Assembly: GCA_030435675.1 (NCBI GenBank)
Contig: CM059623.1
Span: forward strand, 16,390,205-16,454,204
DNA length: 64,000 bases
Direction: 5' to 3'
Source of the DNA: Steinernema hermaphroditum
Taxonomy: Eukaryota > Nematoda > Chromadorea > Rhabditida > Steinernematidae
Shown: piece by piece, positions 1 to 12,963 of the stretch
Layout of the letters: each line of letters begins with the position of its first letter
Position numbering within the stretch: the stretch's first letter is position 1
The notes under the pieces: model-generated
What the model saw: the letters and a program-made list of their open reading frames with translations, nothing else
What the model was told of the DNA's origin: nothing
Databases searched by the model: none
Translations under genes and position numbers: made by a program

Positions 1-12
1 AAATCATTTTAA

Positions 13-201
13 TTAAAGGACATCGTTTGCATTTCTCATTGAGAACAATATGCTGTTTGCATAAGCTTTTCCACTTTGAGTTATAAAAAGAACCAACCTG
101 TTCCCTCGCACTTGAAATTGATCATAGCAAGCCTGCCACTGATAGCCTACGTAGATGGCCACTACGGCGGTAAGGAGGAATCCGATGACACGGCCGATCA
201 T
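13..201 (-). CDS. Small single-pass membrane protein (47 aa, or 62 aa if unspliced)
   Basis: The start codon is at 201-199. The first exon (201-98) encodes a hydrophobic segment at about residues 4-20 (VIGFLLTAVVAIYVGY), followed by a short polar tail rich in Gln, Trp and Tyr. A CAG/GTTGGT donor at 97 and an AACAG acceptor at 53 would remove 45 bp. The second exon (52-13) then ends at TAA, giving 47 residues. The intron length is a multiple of three, so an unspliced mRNA would still code (62 residues). The donor is the same GTTGGTTC used by the BED-finger gene at 57824. I do not recognise the family. Short N-anchored proteins of this layout are often mitochondrial (STMP1-like), but I see no diagnostic motif. 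It lies about 670 bp downstream of the CUE-domain gene on the same strand. A longer gene continuing left of base 1 by another intron is possible. Confidence 0.45.
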   Translation of the reverse strand: MIGRVIGFLLTAVVAIYVGYQWQACYDQFQVRGNRLVLFITQSGKAYANSILFSMRNANDVL

Positions 202-826
202 GGTTTCTCCCCTCCAAGAAACAAAGCGGCGTCCTTCTCACTCAGTCGCTTGGGAAACGATCGATAAAGTGTGTTGAAAGGAGGCGCGATGCCACAAACT
301 ACAGTCACGCTTTTTGATCGGTGCAAACAGTTGTGCGAGTGTGACCAAAGCGCAAAGTGCGCGTTTTGGAGAATTCCATGCAGAAATTTCCAAGGTCAGG
401 TGAGGCATAGAATAGGAAATAGCGGTTCGTAAAAACAGCGAAACTGGTGACTATATCAATGCTGGTTGATGTCGTTCTTGCATGTTTAGGAAGGAGCGGA
501 AAGGAACCGCTATTCACCTAAAAAACCGAATAATGTTGTTTATTTCGTAAAACTCATTCGTTTCCCCTACATGAACTTCGTTCTTGCAGAGGTATCGAGA
601 TATAAACGAATGGGTACATATAACAATGTAAAAGCTTTTTGATATCATGCTTGGGAATCTGCATACACTTTCTGAACACCCTGTAAATTCTTGTCTCACT
701 CCTTCAAACGTTTTCAATAACCGAAACAAAATAGTCGATCTTACAGGGGCAAGTCGAACGAAAAAATATAGAAACGATCTATAGAAAAATCTTTGAAATG
801 CCCGAAAAGACTGATATGAAGCATAA

Positions 827-832
827 TTTATT
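827..832 (-). promoter_or_regulatory. Poly(A) signal of the CUE-domain gene
   Basis: AATAAA on the minus strand, 38 bases after the stop codon of the CUE-domain gene. This placement supports the predicted 3' end. Confidence 0.6.
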
Positions 833-869
833 ATATATACATACAGTGCAGATAGCGATATGAACTTGG

Positions 870-2166
870 TCATTTTGAGGTGTACGGATAAGCTTCAAGT
901 CGCTTCTCGCGTGAAAAGCGCTTTGCCACTTGTGAGAATTTTTCCTTCGAAGCCTTACTCATGTTTCTTAGCCTCCTGGCGAACGTTTCATCATCGGACG
1001 GATAGTACTCAGCTGCCACCGTATGCGGATACGCCTCACTATCAGGAAGATCTTCGCAGTAGGAGACCGACGAACGCTTTCCAAAGCGATTTTTGAGTTT
1101 TTGACTCCAACTATTCGATGTTGAAGGCATCTCTCAAATAAATACCCATAAATTGTCCAAAGAAAATTTCCATACCAACTACAGGTCCATTAGGTACTGA
1201 ATAATCAGTGAAATCGACTATTGGACCAGATGGGACGTGGCTGTTCGAGCTAAGAGCTCGTCGAGAACGATGTCGTGGCTGATGGTACGAAGAGTGATTG
1301 TCCCGGTAAAACGTGCTTATGAATTCGGGGTCTCTTTGAAGGTAGTTGAGGAATTCGCGATTTTGAATCATAAGAGCGATTTTTTCGTCGTCGATGCACC
1401 TGCAGTGACAAGGATAACCTCATGTCTTTGGGACTAAAGCCTACTGATCAACTTCAGCGGATTTTGAGTTCTTCCTGCTGGATTCTTCTTTCTGAAAAAT
1501 TGTTGTGATTTCTGAATTAATGTTTAATTTGGTAGGGGCAGAAACAGACGCCCATAATGAGGACTATAATGAAGCTATACCCCAACAAACATTGACCTTG
1601 GTTGGAAAGGGTTGGAAAACATTGGTTCTCGTTCGTTAAAACTGTTATTTTCCACGAATTCTAACTAATCATGTCGGAAATCAGCATTACGCAAATGAAT
1701 GGTGAATGAGCCCAGGCCAGTGGAAATTATTAATATTTATGAGTGCATGGTAACTGTGCCTTTTTGAGCTGCCCACTCAAATGTTTAGAGTCTAAACATT
1801 TGTGCTCGGACTCTCGTTCTACTCCGACACATCACCAAAACAATCATTTGTATCTAAACGTTAGCCACAAGTAGTAGAACGAGAGTCAGAGGATTACTAT
1901 GTCCACGCGAACATCAGGTGTTTGGAGACGATCCATGATCAGTCACGAGTTTAGAATGTGACATCTGCGTCAGACACATCACCAAGTCTTGAGCTGCATT
2001 ATTGCTTTTTATTGCCAACGAGTCGTACCTCTGATATGCGCAGTAGATCATCAATGGTCATAGCCACGTCGCCATCGTGTCTCCGAAGTACGGCTTCAAT
2101 TTCGGCGGGTCGAAGTGATGGGAACATGACAATAAATTCCGCCATCGCCTGATCAAGGGAAGCCAT
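870..2166 (-). CDS. CUE-domain protein, CUEDC1-like (223 aa, 4 exons)
   Basis: Exons on the minus strand are 2166-2029, 1491-1445, 1399-1176 and 1132-870. The phases fit and total 672 nt. Residues 10-46 form a CUE ubiquitin-binding domain, with the canonical Met-Phe-Pro at 14-16 and the di-leucine at 41-42 (DDLL). Exon 3 carries DDEKIALMIQNREFLNYL, which resembles the conserved block after the CUE domain in CUEDC1. The C-terminus is basic, with a KEKFSQVAKRFSREK helix. CUE domains bind monoubiquitin, so an endocytic or ubiquitin-adaptor role is likely but unproven. The last intron is only 43 bp and uses a weak TTTGAG acceptor, chosen because it alone keeps frame; a GAATAG acceptor 15 bases later would shift phase. 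Intron 1 (537 bp) holds a cluster of repeats. The start is the first Met of the CUE domain, with no upstream in-frame alternative seen. Confidence 0.8.
1779..1985. repeat. Palindrome, inverted repeat and direct repeat cluster in the CUE-gene intron
   Basis: Three structures are packed within 207 bp of intron 1. A perfect palindrome spans 1779-1801: half-site AAATGTTTAGA, one central G, then its complement. A perfect 15-bp inverted repeat GACTCTCGTTCTACT lies at 1809-1823 and 1873-1887. A 13-bp direct repeat GACACATCACCAA lies at 1826-1838 and 1973-1985. It may be a decayed foldback transposon or a structured intronic element. No clear target-site duplication was found. Confidence 0.7.
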
Positions 2167-2435
2167 GGTACGGGAAAGAGTGCGGAAAGTGACTAACCGA
2201 CTCGAAGTCGAGCAGATTTTTGTCCTTCGATAGCGGTTCCATCGCTGCTGACGAGTCGCTGAGTAAACAGAGCGGCGCAGAAGGGGAGGCAGACAGGCTG
2301 AAAGCTGGAAAGCGTTATCGTTCGTGTCCTTTCCGCTGCTTTATAATTATCGCTCTGAGAATTGCGGATTCCCAGCTGCGCGTTCTAATTTCGTTTTATT
2401 CGATCGGCAGCCACTGTGGACATCAGCGCTGAGGA
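2167..2435. promoter_or_regulatory. Putative divergent promoter
   Basis: These 269 bp separate the CUE-gene ATG (minus strand) from a plus-strand ATG followed by a consensus donor at 2436-2451. A TTTATAATTATCGC stretch near 2340-2353 could serve as an AT-rich core. The bidirectional role is inferred from geometry only. Confidence 0.35.
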
Positions 2436-2451
2436 ATGGCCGAACGAAGAG
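2436..2451 (+). CDS. Candidate distal first coding exon (possible long mpk-1 isoform)
   Basis: ATGGCCGAACGAAGAG is followed immediately by the strong donor GTAAGTC. It encodes MAERR plus one base. No other plus-strand gene is visible before mpk-1. The mpk-1 exon acceptor at 11111 leaves two bases (GA) before its ATG, so joining would complete a Gly codon and continue in frame into MATMTT. The intron would be about 8.7 kb. C. elegans mpk-1 is known to have a long isoform made from a distant first exon, which motivates this reading. Phase agreement alone has a one-in-three chance of being accidental. Confidence 0.3.
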
Positions 2452-5400
2452 GTAAGTCAATATTGTGAGAAATTTGGATTAAATCGCAAAAACATGTTTA
2501 CGTCTTCAACAAAGGTCTTGATCTATCATAGCACCTAGCATGTGGGATAGTCTTTAACTGTGTTTCCGAAAACAAAATGGTATCTTAAGCCGAAAAGAAA
2601 ATTCGCATTGCAACATGCAGACCTTACAATGGAGAATCGCATGCCCGATTTTGGATATTTCTGTTTAAGTGAACCCTCTTCACAAACCTGACCTCGTCAA
2701 AGAATTCTCGCCGAATTCGCCTGAATAATCCGTGGTTAATTGCCGCTGTGACTCACCCTACAACCCATAAAACTTCTGCTCTCCCAACCTATTTTTGTTC
2801 TGCTGTTCTCCTCGTTTTTCCGGTTCTTTTAACGCGCAACTGAGTCAACAGAGACGAACACTCCCACCCATCGTTTCTGAGGAAAACTGTTTACAGCCCG
2901 AAAATTCGAATTGTGCTCTCTAATAATAGCGCTGCAAAGCGAGTCCTCCCATGTGGCGGCTGTCAACTGAATGTGTCATGAGACGATAACTAATTCTTTA
3001 GGTGACGCTTACGCACGTTATCGATTACTTTATTAATGACAGTGAAAGACCAATTTGAATGCTGATGGTTTAGCACGTGAATTCGTTCAAAATAGTTCAT
3101 TTTGAGCCAGTTCACTTCTCTGTATTTTCCAATTTATGCACAGCTCACCTACGAATGTTAAGTTTTTTGACACTTATGGTTAAGACGCTCAGGAGGTGCT
3201 TGGAATAGAGCATGGGGATCTCACAGACCCTACAAAGAAGAGAACTTGTTCTTATAATATTCTCACGTCTATCATCCAGCAGACATCAACGTAAACACGC
3301 GCATAAATACGCAAGATCTCAAAGCCGAAGACACTGCCTCCATTGAATAAACAAGCAGTCACGCAACAGCAACCGACAAACGCAAACAGCAACCGAAACA
3401 GCTGATTTTATAAACATGAACTTTTGAAAATATTCACAAGCGCCGCTATCTGTTGTCTGCCGCTTTGGGGCCATCGGCCGCACCCAGCAGCAGCAAACAA
3501 CAAGGATTTGCATTCGCAACGCCTCGTTGCACGATTATCGCGCCGGTCTGTGGCTATAGACGCCGCAGTGCACAAAACGGGACGTCGACGGCGTTGGCGA
3601 GGCGGCTAGGAGTGCAGCGACTGGAGTTGTTTTCAATTCGGACGCGCCGCGACTCCCTGAGGGGAACACATGGACTGGCTGGCCGCCGCACTCCTCGCGT
3701 CCTTCCTCTTCTGATGGCCCTTGTCGCCTCGGCCGGCGACGGGAGAAGTTGGCTAACGGCGATTGCAATACGACGAATTGGGTTTTAGAAGGACTGGGAA
3801 GAAGGAGCAAGGAATGAAATGGCATCAAAGGCGAATTTATCATAAACGCACTCATTTCTGAAAATCATAATCCTTATTCGACTTTACCTCTGTTTTCCAA
3901 AATTTCAGTGGACAGTTACTCTAGTTACTCATAGGATTCTCAAAGGTTACAATCTGCTGACTTTTGCAGCTGGATTTCCATCTTTACATGACATTTGTCA
4001 TGATATTTGACCGCTTATACGCGGCAGCGCACAATTCATCAAAGTGCCTTAGAAAATCTTTATTGTTTTGGTTAGCGTGGCAGCAGATGACCACTGCTCG
4101 TGTAAACACATCGACGAAATCAGGCAACGCACTTAATTTCATTGAAAAGCGGGACTCCTTCGTGTTCTGTACATGCTATCTTTTATGTAAAAACAAATAA
4201 CACAACAACATGACATTAAAAGCCAACTCTCAAAATTGTGTACACAACGGCAGAACAAGGCCTATGCACAAAGGTGTGTATTCCGACAAATGGAAGACTT
4301 CTAGCGAAATCCTTACGTTTATATTTCTGTATTTTTAAAGGGGTCCAGTCATGAAGGAAAACATTTCTTACAATCCTCCTTGCTTTCTGGATCGCAGATC
4401 GCGATCCAGAACAGGGCAATGTTTAGGTTCGATTCTCGGACTCTTCGGGGGTCTTTGGCCTCTCGTCGAGAGTGGTCTTGGTCCCGTCGCGAAAATGGTG
4501 GAATTTTGCCAGAACACTTTATATACGATTTTCCTAGTTACTACCGTTTACTCGTCATCACTTCCAGTGATGTCAGTCGTTCCAAGACCCGAGTCCTACT
4601 CCATTTGGACTTCGAGTCAGGGGACGGTAGACTCGGGCTCGATGCCCAAGGACTAAAGGCAACTCTTTCGGTCAGCGTGCATGTGGTCCTCTCAATTTAT
4701 AAGGGAAATCGTTCTTTATCAAAGACCCAAGAATCCAAATTCGCTACTCTCGTCTCGACTTTCGCACAGCCCTGATTCGGAAAGCCGATTTCACCATTGT
4801 GTCCAGAAACCTCGAAAATGAGGAGATATAAAATTTTAACCAATTCTAAAAAATCCTGTATCGCTTGTTTCTTTTTACCTGATAATTAAACTAAAAAACT
4901 GAGAACTTCCACAGTTTTCAGGTGATTATGCTCAACTTTGATGCTCGAACGAATTACCAATTTGAAAAAAGTGACATCGCATCTTACGTCGGTCATAATG
5001 AAAATTGAGAAAAAGCTTTCTCAGCATAGAACTGCTTCCAAAAGACGGAGTACGTAGCCCAGAAAAAAAGAAGCTGCTTATTTAGAAGCATTGCTCGGAT
5101 TCTTTCTTTAGAAAGCTTTTGTGATTTACACGTGAGTGCTTATCCTAAACATTTTTCGAACTAGCATCGATGATTGTACATGGCGATTCAAAAATATACA
5201 GACAACTTCATCTCCAGCTCAACCAGCTGCTGTAGAACATTTCTGAGCGTTTGTTGTTCGATGACGTATTGCACACGTGCCCAAGTCTTAAGTCAGTAGA
5301 TCTGCGATTCATCTCGTCAGTTCGGGTCAGCTCAATTCGCTCCGGTTCTACGATATATTGCGAAATTTAAGTATTTCTTGGAAACGTCATTTGCAAAGGC

Positions 5401-6474
5401 ATGTAAATGGTTTCAGAGTGAGGTTTGCTGATGGAACTCCGAGCTGAAGTCTTCCGCTTACAAGTGCTTCATTCACCCAGACTGTATTCATTCCGTACCT
5501 GACCTTGAACATCCCAAACGCGCCGACCCGACTTCAACATAAAAAAACTCATTTACGTCTAATTCGTTGCCGCATAACGTTGCCGCCTTTCCCTCCTTGT
5601 GTGATTGAAGGAGCTCAATTCGTCAGCGACGCTCATTACTCGCTGCCTTAGGTTCGCGCTTGTTCAGATGTATTGCGTACAGGCACGAGGTTAATTATTA
5701 ATTACACACAATGCCCTCTTGTGTAATGGAATTAATCAATTCGTCGCATTGTTAATTAAATACCATGTGAACTTTTAATTGAATCGTCACCAATTCCGCG
5801 TAGAATTCACACTTTTATCTTGTCAACCACGCCGTAAATGTCGTTTTTTTGTGTTTCCTCCACCGCTTTTACCTGAAAACCATTATTACTTTTATGACAC
5901 ATGGGGCCACTGAATTCCGATTGTTACAAAGAACTTCACCCAACCGTGAGGAGCCCTGAGTAACGGTGTTTTCTCAGAAAGCACGTGTTTTCCTTCATCT
6001 CATTAGTGACATTTATTTAGATTCAAAATGGTCGCTGTTCGTTTATGTTAGCAATTCCAGTCGGGATTTTGTATTTAGCACAGTGCGTGAGGTGAATTGG
6101 CGCTGCTTTTAACAAAAACACTTGTTCACGTTTTGGAATTTGCCATTGAAAAGTTCATAGGTTACCTATTGACTTAATAAAAAAATCGTGTCAAGAAAAT
6201 GGTGTCTGTCCACAAAAAATCGTGTCCAAGAATAGTGTGCTCCAGCTGTACACCGCGTCCTCTCTTGCCTTTCAAACAATTAGGTAGTCAAATGCGCACA
6301 TTTGGCCATTCACGCCCGATTGAGCTAATCATTGGCATCCCTTTCCCCCTCTTCTCGACAACGTGAGAATGGCGACTCCGTCTGGTTATGTGAATCATCT
6401 TATAGACCTAATTGTCCGTGTCAGTGTTAGTGTCCTTTTGTACACTCGAATGCATTGTTGAAAACATATATGCG
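2452..6474. other. Non-coding stretch, no gene seen
   Basis: No supportable exon on either strand. A GC-rich patch lies at about 3440-3770. A 9-bp inverted repeat CTGGATCGC/GCGATCCAG with a 5-base spacer sits at 4387-4409. A region rich in GACTCG/CGAGTC motifs spans about 4420-4650. A short two-copy repeat of AAAAATCGTGTC(C)AAGAA sits near 6181-6233. If the exon at 2436 belongs to mpk-1, this is the start of its long first intron. Confidence 0.5.
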
Positions 6475-7312
6475 AGTGTGGTGCTTGAAGGGACTGACTG
6501 AGACTGCTCGCCGAGGATTGGCGGAACAAATTAATAAGATTCGTGGCAGCAACGAGCTTTACGCTACACCCTTAACAGTGCGCCACCCCAATCCTCTCCT
6601 CTTTATGGGTCGTAGTGGGAGGGATAATAGGAAGGACGATCCGGTGGAGTCGGATTACCGGACGGCCTCGTTGCGAGAGTACTTTAAACGACCAGTTATT
6701 GGCACGGAAATGGAAATCACATTAGGGCTGCATTCACTGCCGGGAAGCCTTGGCGACGCCTCTAATAAATGGCGTAACGTGGCATTAAAATACGCCTGTA
6801 GGTCTTCTCTCGAGAGTGCACTCCCGAAGCCGTGATTAGCGGGCAGGCAACGCAACAAGTCAAATGTCTTCCAGCGATAACGGCGGCCTTTTTTTCACAT
6901 GGATGGTCACTTGCCCAAAGATTAAGACGTTTCTAGCAGGATGCGTACCCGTCCGGAAGTGAAAATACCTTGCCTCTGGTGTGTTCCTTGAAATAGCCAC
7001 CAAGAAAAGAGTTCTTTGGGAGGCGCCGTTCGCTTCGCCAAAAAAAAACCTGTTATTTACTGACTCGCGAATTCGGGGAAGTCGGCTTTTCGAGGATCCT
7101 TTGGGGCAGTCAGTAAGCACGCTCCTCGTTGGTCTCTAATTTCTTTATAGTTTTTTTGGGACGCTTTCTGGGAGTTATCAATGATACAAGGGTCAAAGTG
7201 CTACTTTATTTAGCAATAAGTGTCTAGAAACTGCCAACATTTTAGCCTCAGTTGCTTAGGCATGACGTTTAAGCATGTTTGAACATCGTCCCGTAATGAG
7301 CCAGACTGCTGA
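6475..7312 (+). repeat. Left arm of a large inverted repeat
   Basis: This segment recurs in reverse complement at 8488-9335 with high similarity, roughly nine bases in ten by eye, with small indels. Landmark blocks shared by both arms include CGGACGGCCTCGTTGCG (6660-6676), TTAAGACGTTTCTAGCAGGA and GACGTTTAAGCATGTTTG. In this arm 6455-6835 stays open for 126 codons. The matching frame in the right arm is broken by stops (TAC to TAG in the REYFKRP block). The encoded sequence is not one I recognise. Arms of this length with a 1.2-kb spacer suggest two opposed copies of a dispersed repeat or a foldback element. Confidence 0.85.
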
Positions 7313-8487
7313 TCGAGTTCTAAGGTTCGCATGTATGTTGTGCTCCTGACCTTGTGGATTAATTGCTCCCGTCATCCGGCAACTCTCAAAAGGACATAGA
7401 GGGCCATATACAATGGACTTTCTGGAAAACAAATGTTATTCTGCTTTTCTTAAGGGAGACATTTCTCACAAGAACGTCAGATCGCTTATAAACTCTGTCC
7501 ATTTTGGCATAATTTCTTATTTTCACTTGAACTTTTCAATCGTTGAACCAAGTCTCCCTTAATGAACGACATCGCTGTCTATATTTCTGGTAGACCGAAA
7601 AACAGAGACGGAGAATGTGGCAGACTGGTTGTGACCTCAAAGTTTATGTCATGATTTCAAAGCCTTGCACCATTCAACCAGCCCCTTTTTTGCATGCACT
7701 TTTATTTACTCTATTGTATGAGCCCAGTTGCTCAATATTTCTTCCCTCAACAGTGTAGCTTGTTTCGTCACAGCTTCCATACAACCCCCATGAACTCCTT
7801 GGACTTCATCCTCGCCACATGTCCGGAGGAATGTTTCGGTCGACCAAAGGACAGCGCAAAAACACATATAAATTCCGGACGATCTTTGCGTGTTGCGCCC
7901 GCCTCCGAAGGCAGCGACGACGACGAAACTCTCGCCTCTCTTCTCTTTCCATTTCCCCGTCCGGCGGCGTCGATCGATTCGCGTTGAGTTCGCGGCGGCG
8001 GCGGCGGCGATGGGAAGTTCGAATCGCCGCGGCGGCAAAGCGGGGACCGAATCATTGGGAATATTCGCATATTCGCCGAAACTGCTGATTATCCTCGCTA
8101 TGCCCTCGAAAGGCTATGATGGCCATCAAGGCCATCGATCGCTTCCCGCTTCTTCCGTCGTATTAGTCACTTGTTGCACCTTATCATCCATTTCTCTCTT
8201 GAGTGGCCCTTAGAGGCGTTCGATAAAGAAACCCTTTGACGGGAGAGGTCGAAGTGCCTTTTGTGTATTGCCCTTTTTGTCCTTATGGGTGTCTATGGCT
8301 ATAGTGACTGAGACAATAGGAAGCCCACAAGAGCTAGTGGAGTTCTTGGGGATACCGTAGTTCGGCTTATCTGTACGTTCTCGGACAGATAGTTAAATAT
8401 CTTGCTATGTTATAATTATATTCCCTTTTCAAAGTGTTTGACAATATTGCAAACTTCAAATCTCGCACTTCCAATAGGGTTAAAATT
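7313..8487. other. Spacer between the inverted-repeat arms
   Basis: Unique-looking sequence of 1,175 bp. It contains a GC-rich core at about 7850-8060 with a short GGC/CGG trinucleotide run near 7994-8010. Overlapping open frames on both strands in this core reflect base composition and are not supported as genes. Confidence 0.5.
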
Positions 8488-9335
8488 TCGTCTGGCTGGG
8501 ATGTCCAAACATGCTTAAACGTCATGCCTGAGCAACTGAGGCTAAAATGTTGGTAGTTTCTAGACACTTATTGCTAAATAAAGTAGCACTTTGACCCTTG
8601 TATCATTGATAACTCCCAGATAGCGTCCCAAAAAAACTATAAAGAAATTAGAGACCAACGAGGAGCGTGCTTACTGACTGCCCCAAGGGATCCTCGAAAA
8701 GCCGACTTCCTCGAATTCGCGAGTCAGTAAATAACAGGTTTTTTTGGCGAAGCGAACGGCGCCCCCCAAAGAACTCTTTTCTTGGTGGCTATTTCGAGGA
8801 ACACACCAGAGGCAAGGTATTTTCACTTCCGGACGGGTACGCATCCTGCTAGAAACGTCTTAATCTTTGGGCAAGTGACCATCCATGTGAAAAAAAGGCC
8901 GCCGTTATCGCTGGAATACATTTGGCTTGTTGCCTTGCCTGCCCGCTAATCCCGTCCCTGCTTCGGGAGTGCACTCTCGATAGAAGACCTATAAGCGTAT
9001 TTTAATGCCACGTTACGCCATTTATTACAGGCGTCGCCAAGGCTTCCCGGCAGTGGATGCAGCCCTAATGTGATTTCCATTTCGGTGCCAATAACTGGTC
9101 GTTTAAACTACTCCCGCAACGAGGCCGTCCGGTAATCCGACTCCACCGGATCGTCCTTCCCATTATCCCTCCCGCTTCGACCCATAAAGAGGGGAGTATT
9201 GGGGTGGCGCACTCCTATAGGCTCAGGTGTTGTGCAAATCTCATTGCTATCCGGAATCTTATTAATTTGTTCCGCCAACCCTCATGTCCTCGGCGAGCAG
9301 TTGTCAGTCAGCCCCTTCAAGCCCTCTCATGCACC
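8488..9335 (-). repeat. Right arm of the large inverted repeat
   Basis: Reverse-complement partner of 6475-7312. The repeat family seems to extend beyond the paired region here. The minus-strand frame 9561-9304 (85 codons) runs into the arm and stops just inside the paired segment, as if the left copy were truncated at its outer edge. Internal stops and indels relative to the left arm indicate decay rather than a functional coding copy. Confidence 0.85.
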
Positions 9336-11111
9336 GCCTTCGAATGTTTGTTTTCTCCAAAGCGGAGTCGGCCACGCGATTGACATTCAATATTGTACGT
9401 GGTTTCGCTTTCGCTTCCCAAAATGGTCTTTTCAAGCCATAAATGGGCGAATCCTCATCAATCAATTCAAAACCGAGCCTTTCCGCAGCTAGAGCATGAC
9501 TTGCAAGCAACCCCCATTTCGCTGAATTTTCAGAACGACCTTTTGGCAGCACTGATGTCAACTTTTCTCAAGCGTAGTTGTTTTTAGCTAGGGAGACAAG
9601 AAGGGGAGCATTAGGAACCGGCGTCATGCATTATTAACGACTAATCGTTTCCTCATAAATCTTTAAAATTGCAAAACGGAAGTTCCCCGTTTCCAGATGT
9701 CGCTATGTGACCGCTGGCAGAGGTCAACGGGAGGTAGCAGTCGCTTTTAATTTTTATTTCAGTTTTGGGGCAACGATAAAAATAAAAATATACCATTTTA
9801 GAAGCACTCCGATCCAAGATTCACTCAGAGAATATGCCCCGTAGACGCTAAAGTGTTTAAACCGATTGAATCAATCAATAGTACACTGGCTTTCTTGATC
9901 GAAAGGTGATGACGTCAGTGATCGGTAGCAATCAACCAAAGCCCGAATCCCATTTAATAGTGGGAGGAATGATATCATACTCTTAAGGCCAGAAAAAAAT
10001 AGTATCTCATTACTGAACAAAAATAACTGCCCTTTATCAAACGGTTCGTGTGACTTTACAGGGAATGAGGTGTCAAATAGATGACGTGTTGATGATGGTC
10101 ACCTAAAAATAGCTTGTACTTTCAGCAGTTTTAGAAGTTTAACACTTTTATAACTGTGCTCGCGTCAACGACGCTTATTTTATCCTTCTTTTATCCGGAC
10201 ACCCACAAGAACGATCCTCTTAAAAGCGCGCGAAGCTTTAAGCGACATCATGGGACATTTGCGGGATCTACGATTAAAAGCTCACAGAAACATCGCAAGA
10301 ACTCTAAAATAACATATTTTCCTTCCGTACCAATATCTTTAAGCATATAATTGACCTCACGACATTTGCTATCTCAGCACCACTAACCAGAAAGGGGATG
10401 TAATTAGCTGCCAGTGCGCCAAAAACAATTATTCTATCGCAACCCTGAATTCGCGGGGTTATTCGCGAAAGAAACAGCGCCAAAATGGGGAAAACACGGC
10501 GCCACCGCCAAGAACAGATGGCAATTTCATTAGCGCGCTCCCCCGAAAACCATCAGTTGCCCAAAATAAGGGTGATTTGCCTCTCGCTCGGAAGCGGAGA
10601 GAGCGAGCGATGATCACCGACGGTCTTGAAGCGAACAGCGCAAGTTGAAACTGCAGTTGCAGATAGCGGTGAGCGAGGGGTCAACCGTTTGCAAGCAGGA
10701 AGCGTTTCCTTCAAGCTATCGGTTTGCACGAATTTTTATTCTTGCGCGCGTATCTTAGTCGGTTTCAGAATGTGTTTGTTCAACGGTCGCGGCTGTGGCG
10801 AGATAAGGGCTAAACTGTTGCGTTTGAAAACGGATTACTGTGTGTCTAGATGATCTGTTCTATTGGGCTTCTCACTTATCGGTGCTGTCAGTGAAGATCG
10901 GCTTTGGTTCAATACTATCTTATTTGCATATTGCGCAAATTAAGGGTATTCTAAATTAGAAACTTTTGCAATCTCCTCCTTCGTTACACTTCTTGTCGAT
11001 TGCGTCCGTGCAGTCGAAACCCAGCACAAAAATACGTCTTTTCGTGATTCATCCCCCCTATTTTGATATTTATTTAGTTCTCTTGATATTATTGACATGT
11101 ACTCATTTCAG
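9336..11111. promoter_or_regulatory. mpk-1 upstream region or long intron
   Basis: No gene seen. The part at about 10380-10850 is richer in GC and purine runs and contains a compound hairpin at 10571-10618. A donor-like GGTGAGCG at 10670 could end a 5'-untranslated exon of mpk-1. The TTTCAG acceptor at 11106-11111 leads directly into the mpk-1 coding exon and could be a trans-splice site. Confidence 0.4.
10571..10618. promoter_or_regulatory. Compound hairpin with GAGA-like core
   Basis: Outer arms GGTGAT (10571-10576) and ATCACC (10613-10618) enclose inner arms CTCGCTC (10583-10589) and GAGCGAG (10601-10607). The purine-rich GGAGAGAGCGAG centre resembles GAGA-type promoter elements. It lies about 0.5 kb upstream of the mpk-1 coding start. 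Confidence 0.4.
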
Positions 11112-11113
11112 GA

Positions 11114-12486
<1,373 letters not shown>

Positions 12487-12963
12487 GCCATTACTGTATA
12501 TAAATATGAAAATTTTTTTGTTGTAAGTGTTGATTATACGATTTCATGATAATAATACTAATATAAATTTGTAATTCCTGGCGTTCTGCATTCGTTTTGC
12601 TAATTCTCCATGCATAGCTGCTCAAGCATTCGAGGTTTCGGGTCAAGAATGGCTTACCAGCCTATGCTACGTATCGACCTCCTGAAGGTTTGAGGGTGTC
12701 TGGAAGTCTTTTTGTCCTTTTGTTGGTTTCCTTCCTTAACTTTGAGAGAGATAAGGCGTGAGTAATGAAGATTCGTCTCGCTGTCCTCATATAGAAGCGA
12801 AAGCATAGAAGCTTCTGTTTGCAGCACATAAACCGGATTGACTAGTTTTTAGTTCTCCAAAGATAACAACACATTTCTGCACTCCTTATCATTCCCCTCG
12901 ACTGAATCATTCCAAGCGACCGAGTGTCTAGTGCACTAACACCTGTCTCTCACTCTTCCGGTC
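12487..12963. other. mpk-1 3' region and intergenic spacer
   Basis: 477 bp with no coding signal. Its start is AT-rich (12500-12580), as expected for the mpk-1 3'-untranslated region. No perfect AATAAA was found on the plus strand; AATATAAA near 12560-12567 is the nearest variant. Confidence 0.4.

Noticed and set aside
4420..4445. tRNA-like B-box (GGTTCGATTC)
   Set aside because: No A-box at a suitable distance and no acceptor stem or T-stem pairing around it.
6455..6835. 126-codon plus-strand open frame
   Set aside because: It lies in the repeat arm, the matching copy has stop codons, and I recognise no domain; treated as repeat sequence.
7694..8213. Overlapping open frames of about 100 codons on both strands
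   Set aside because: Caused by a GC-rich trinucleotide-biased patch; no splice context, no family similarity.
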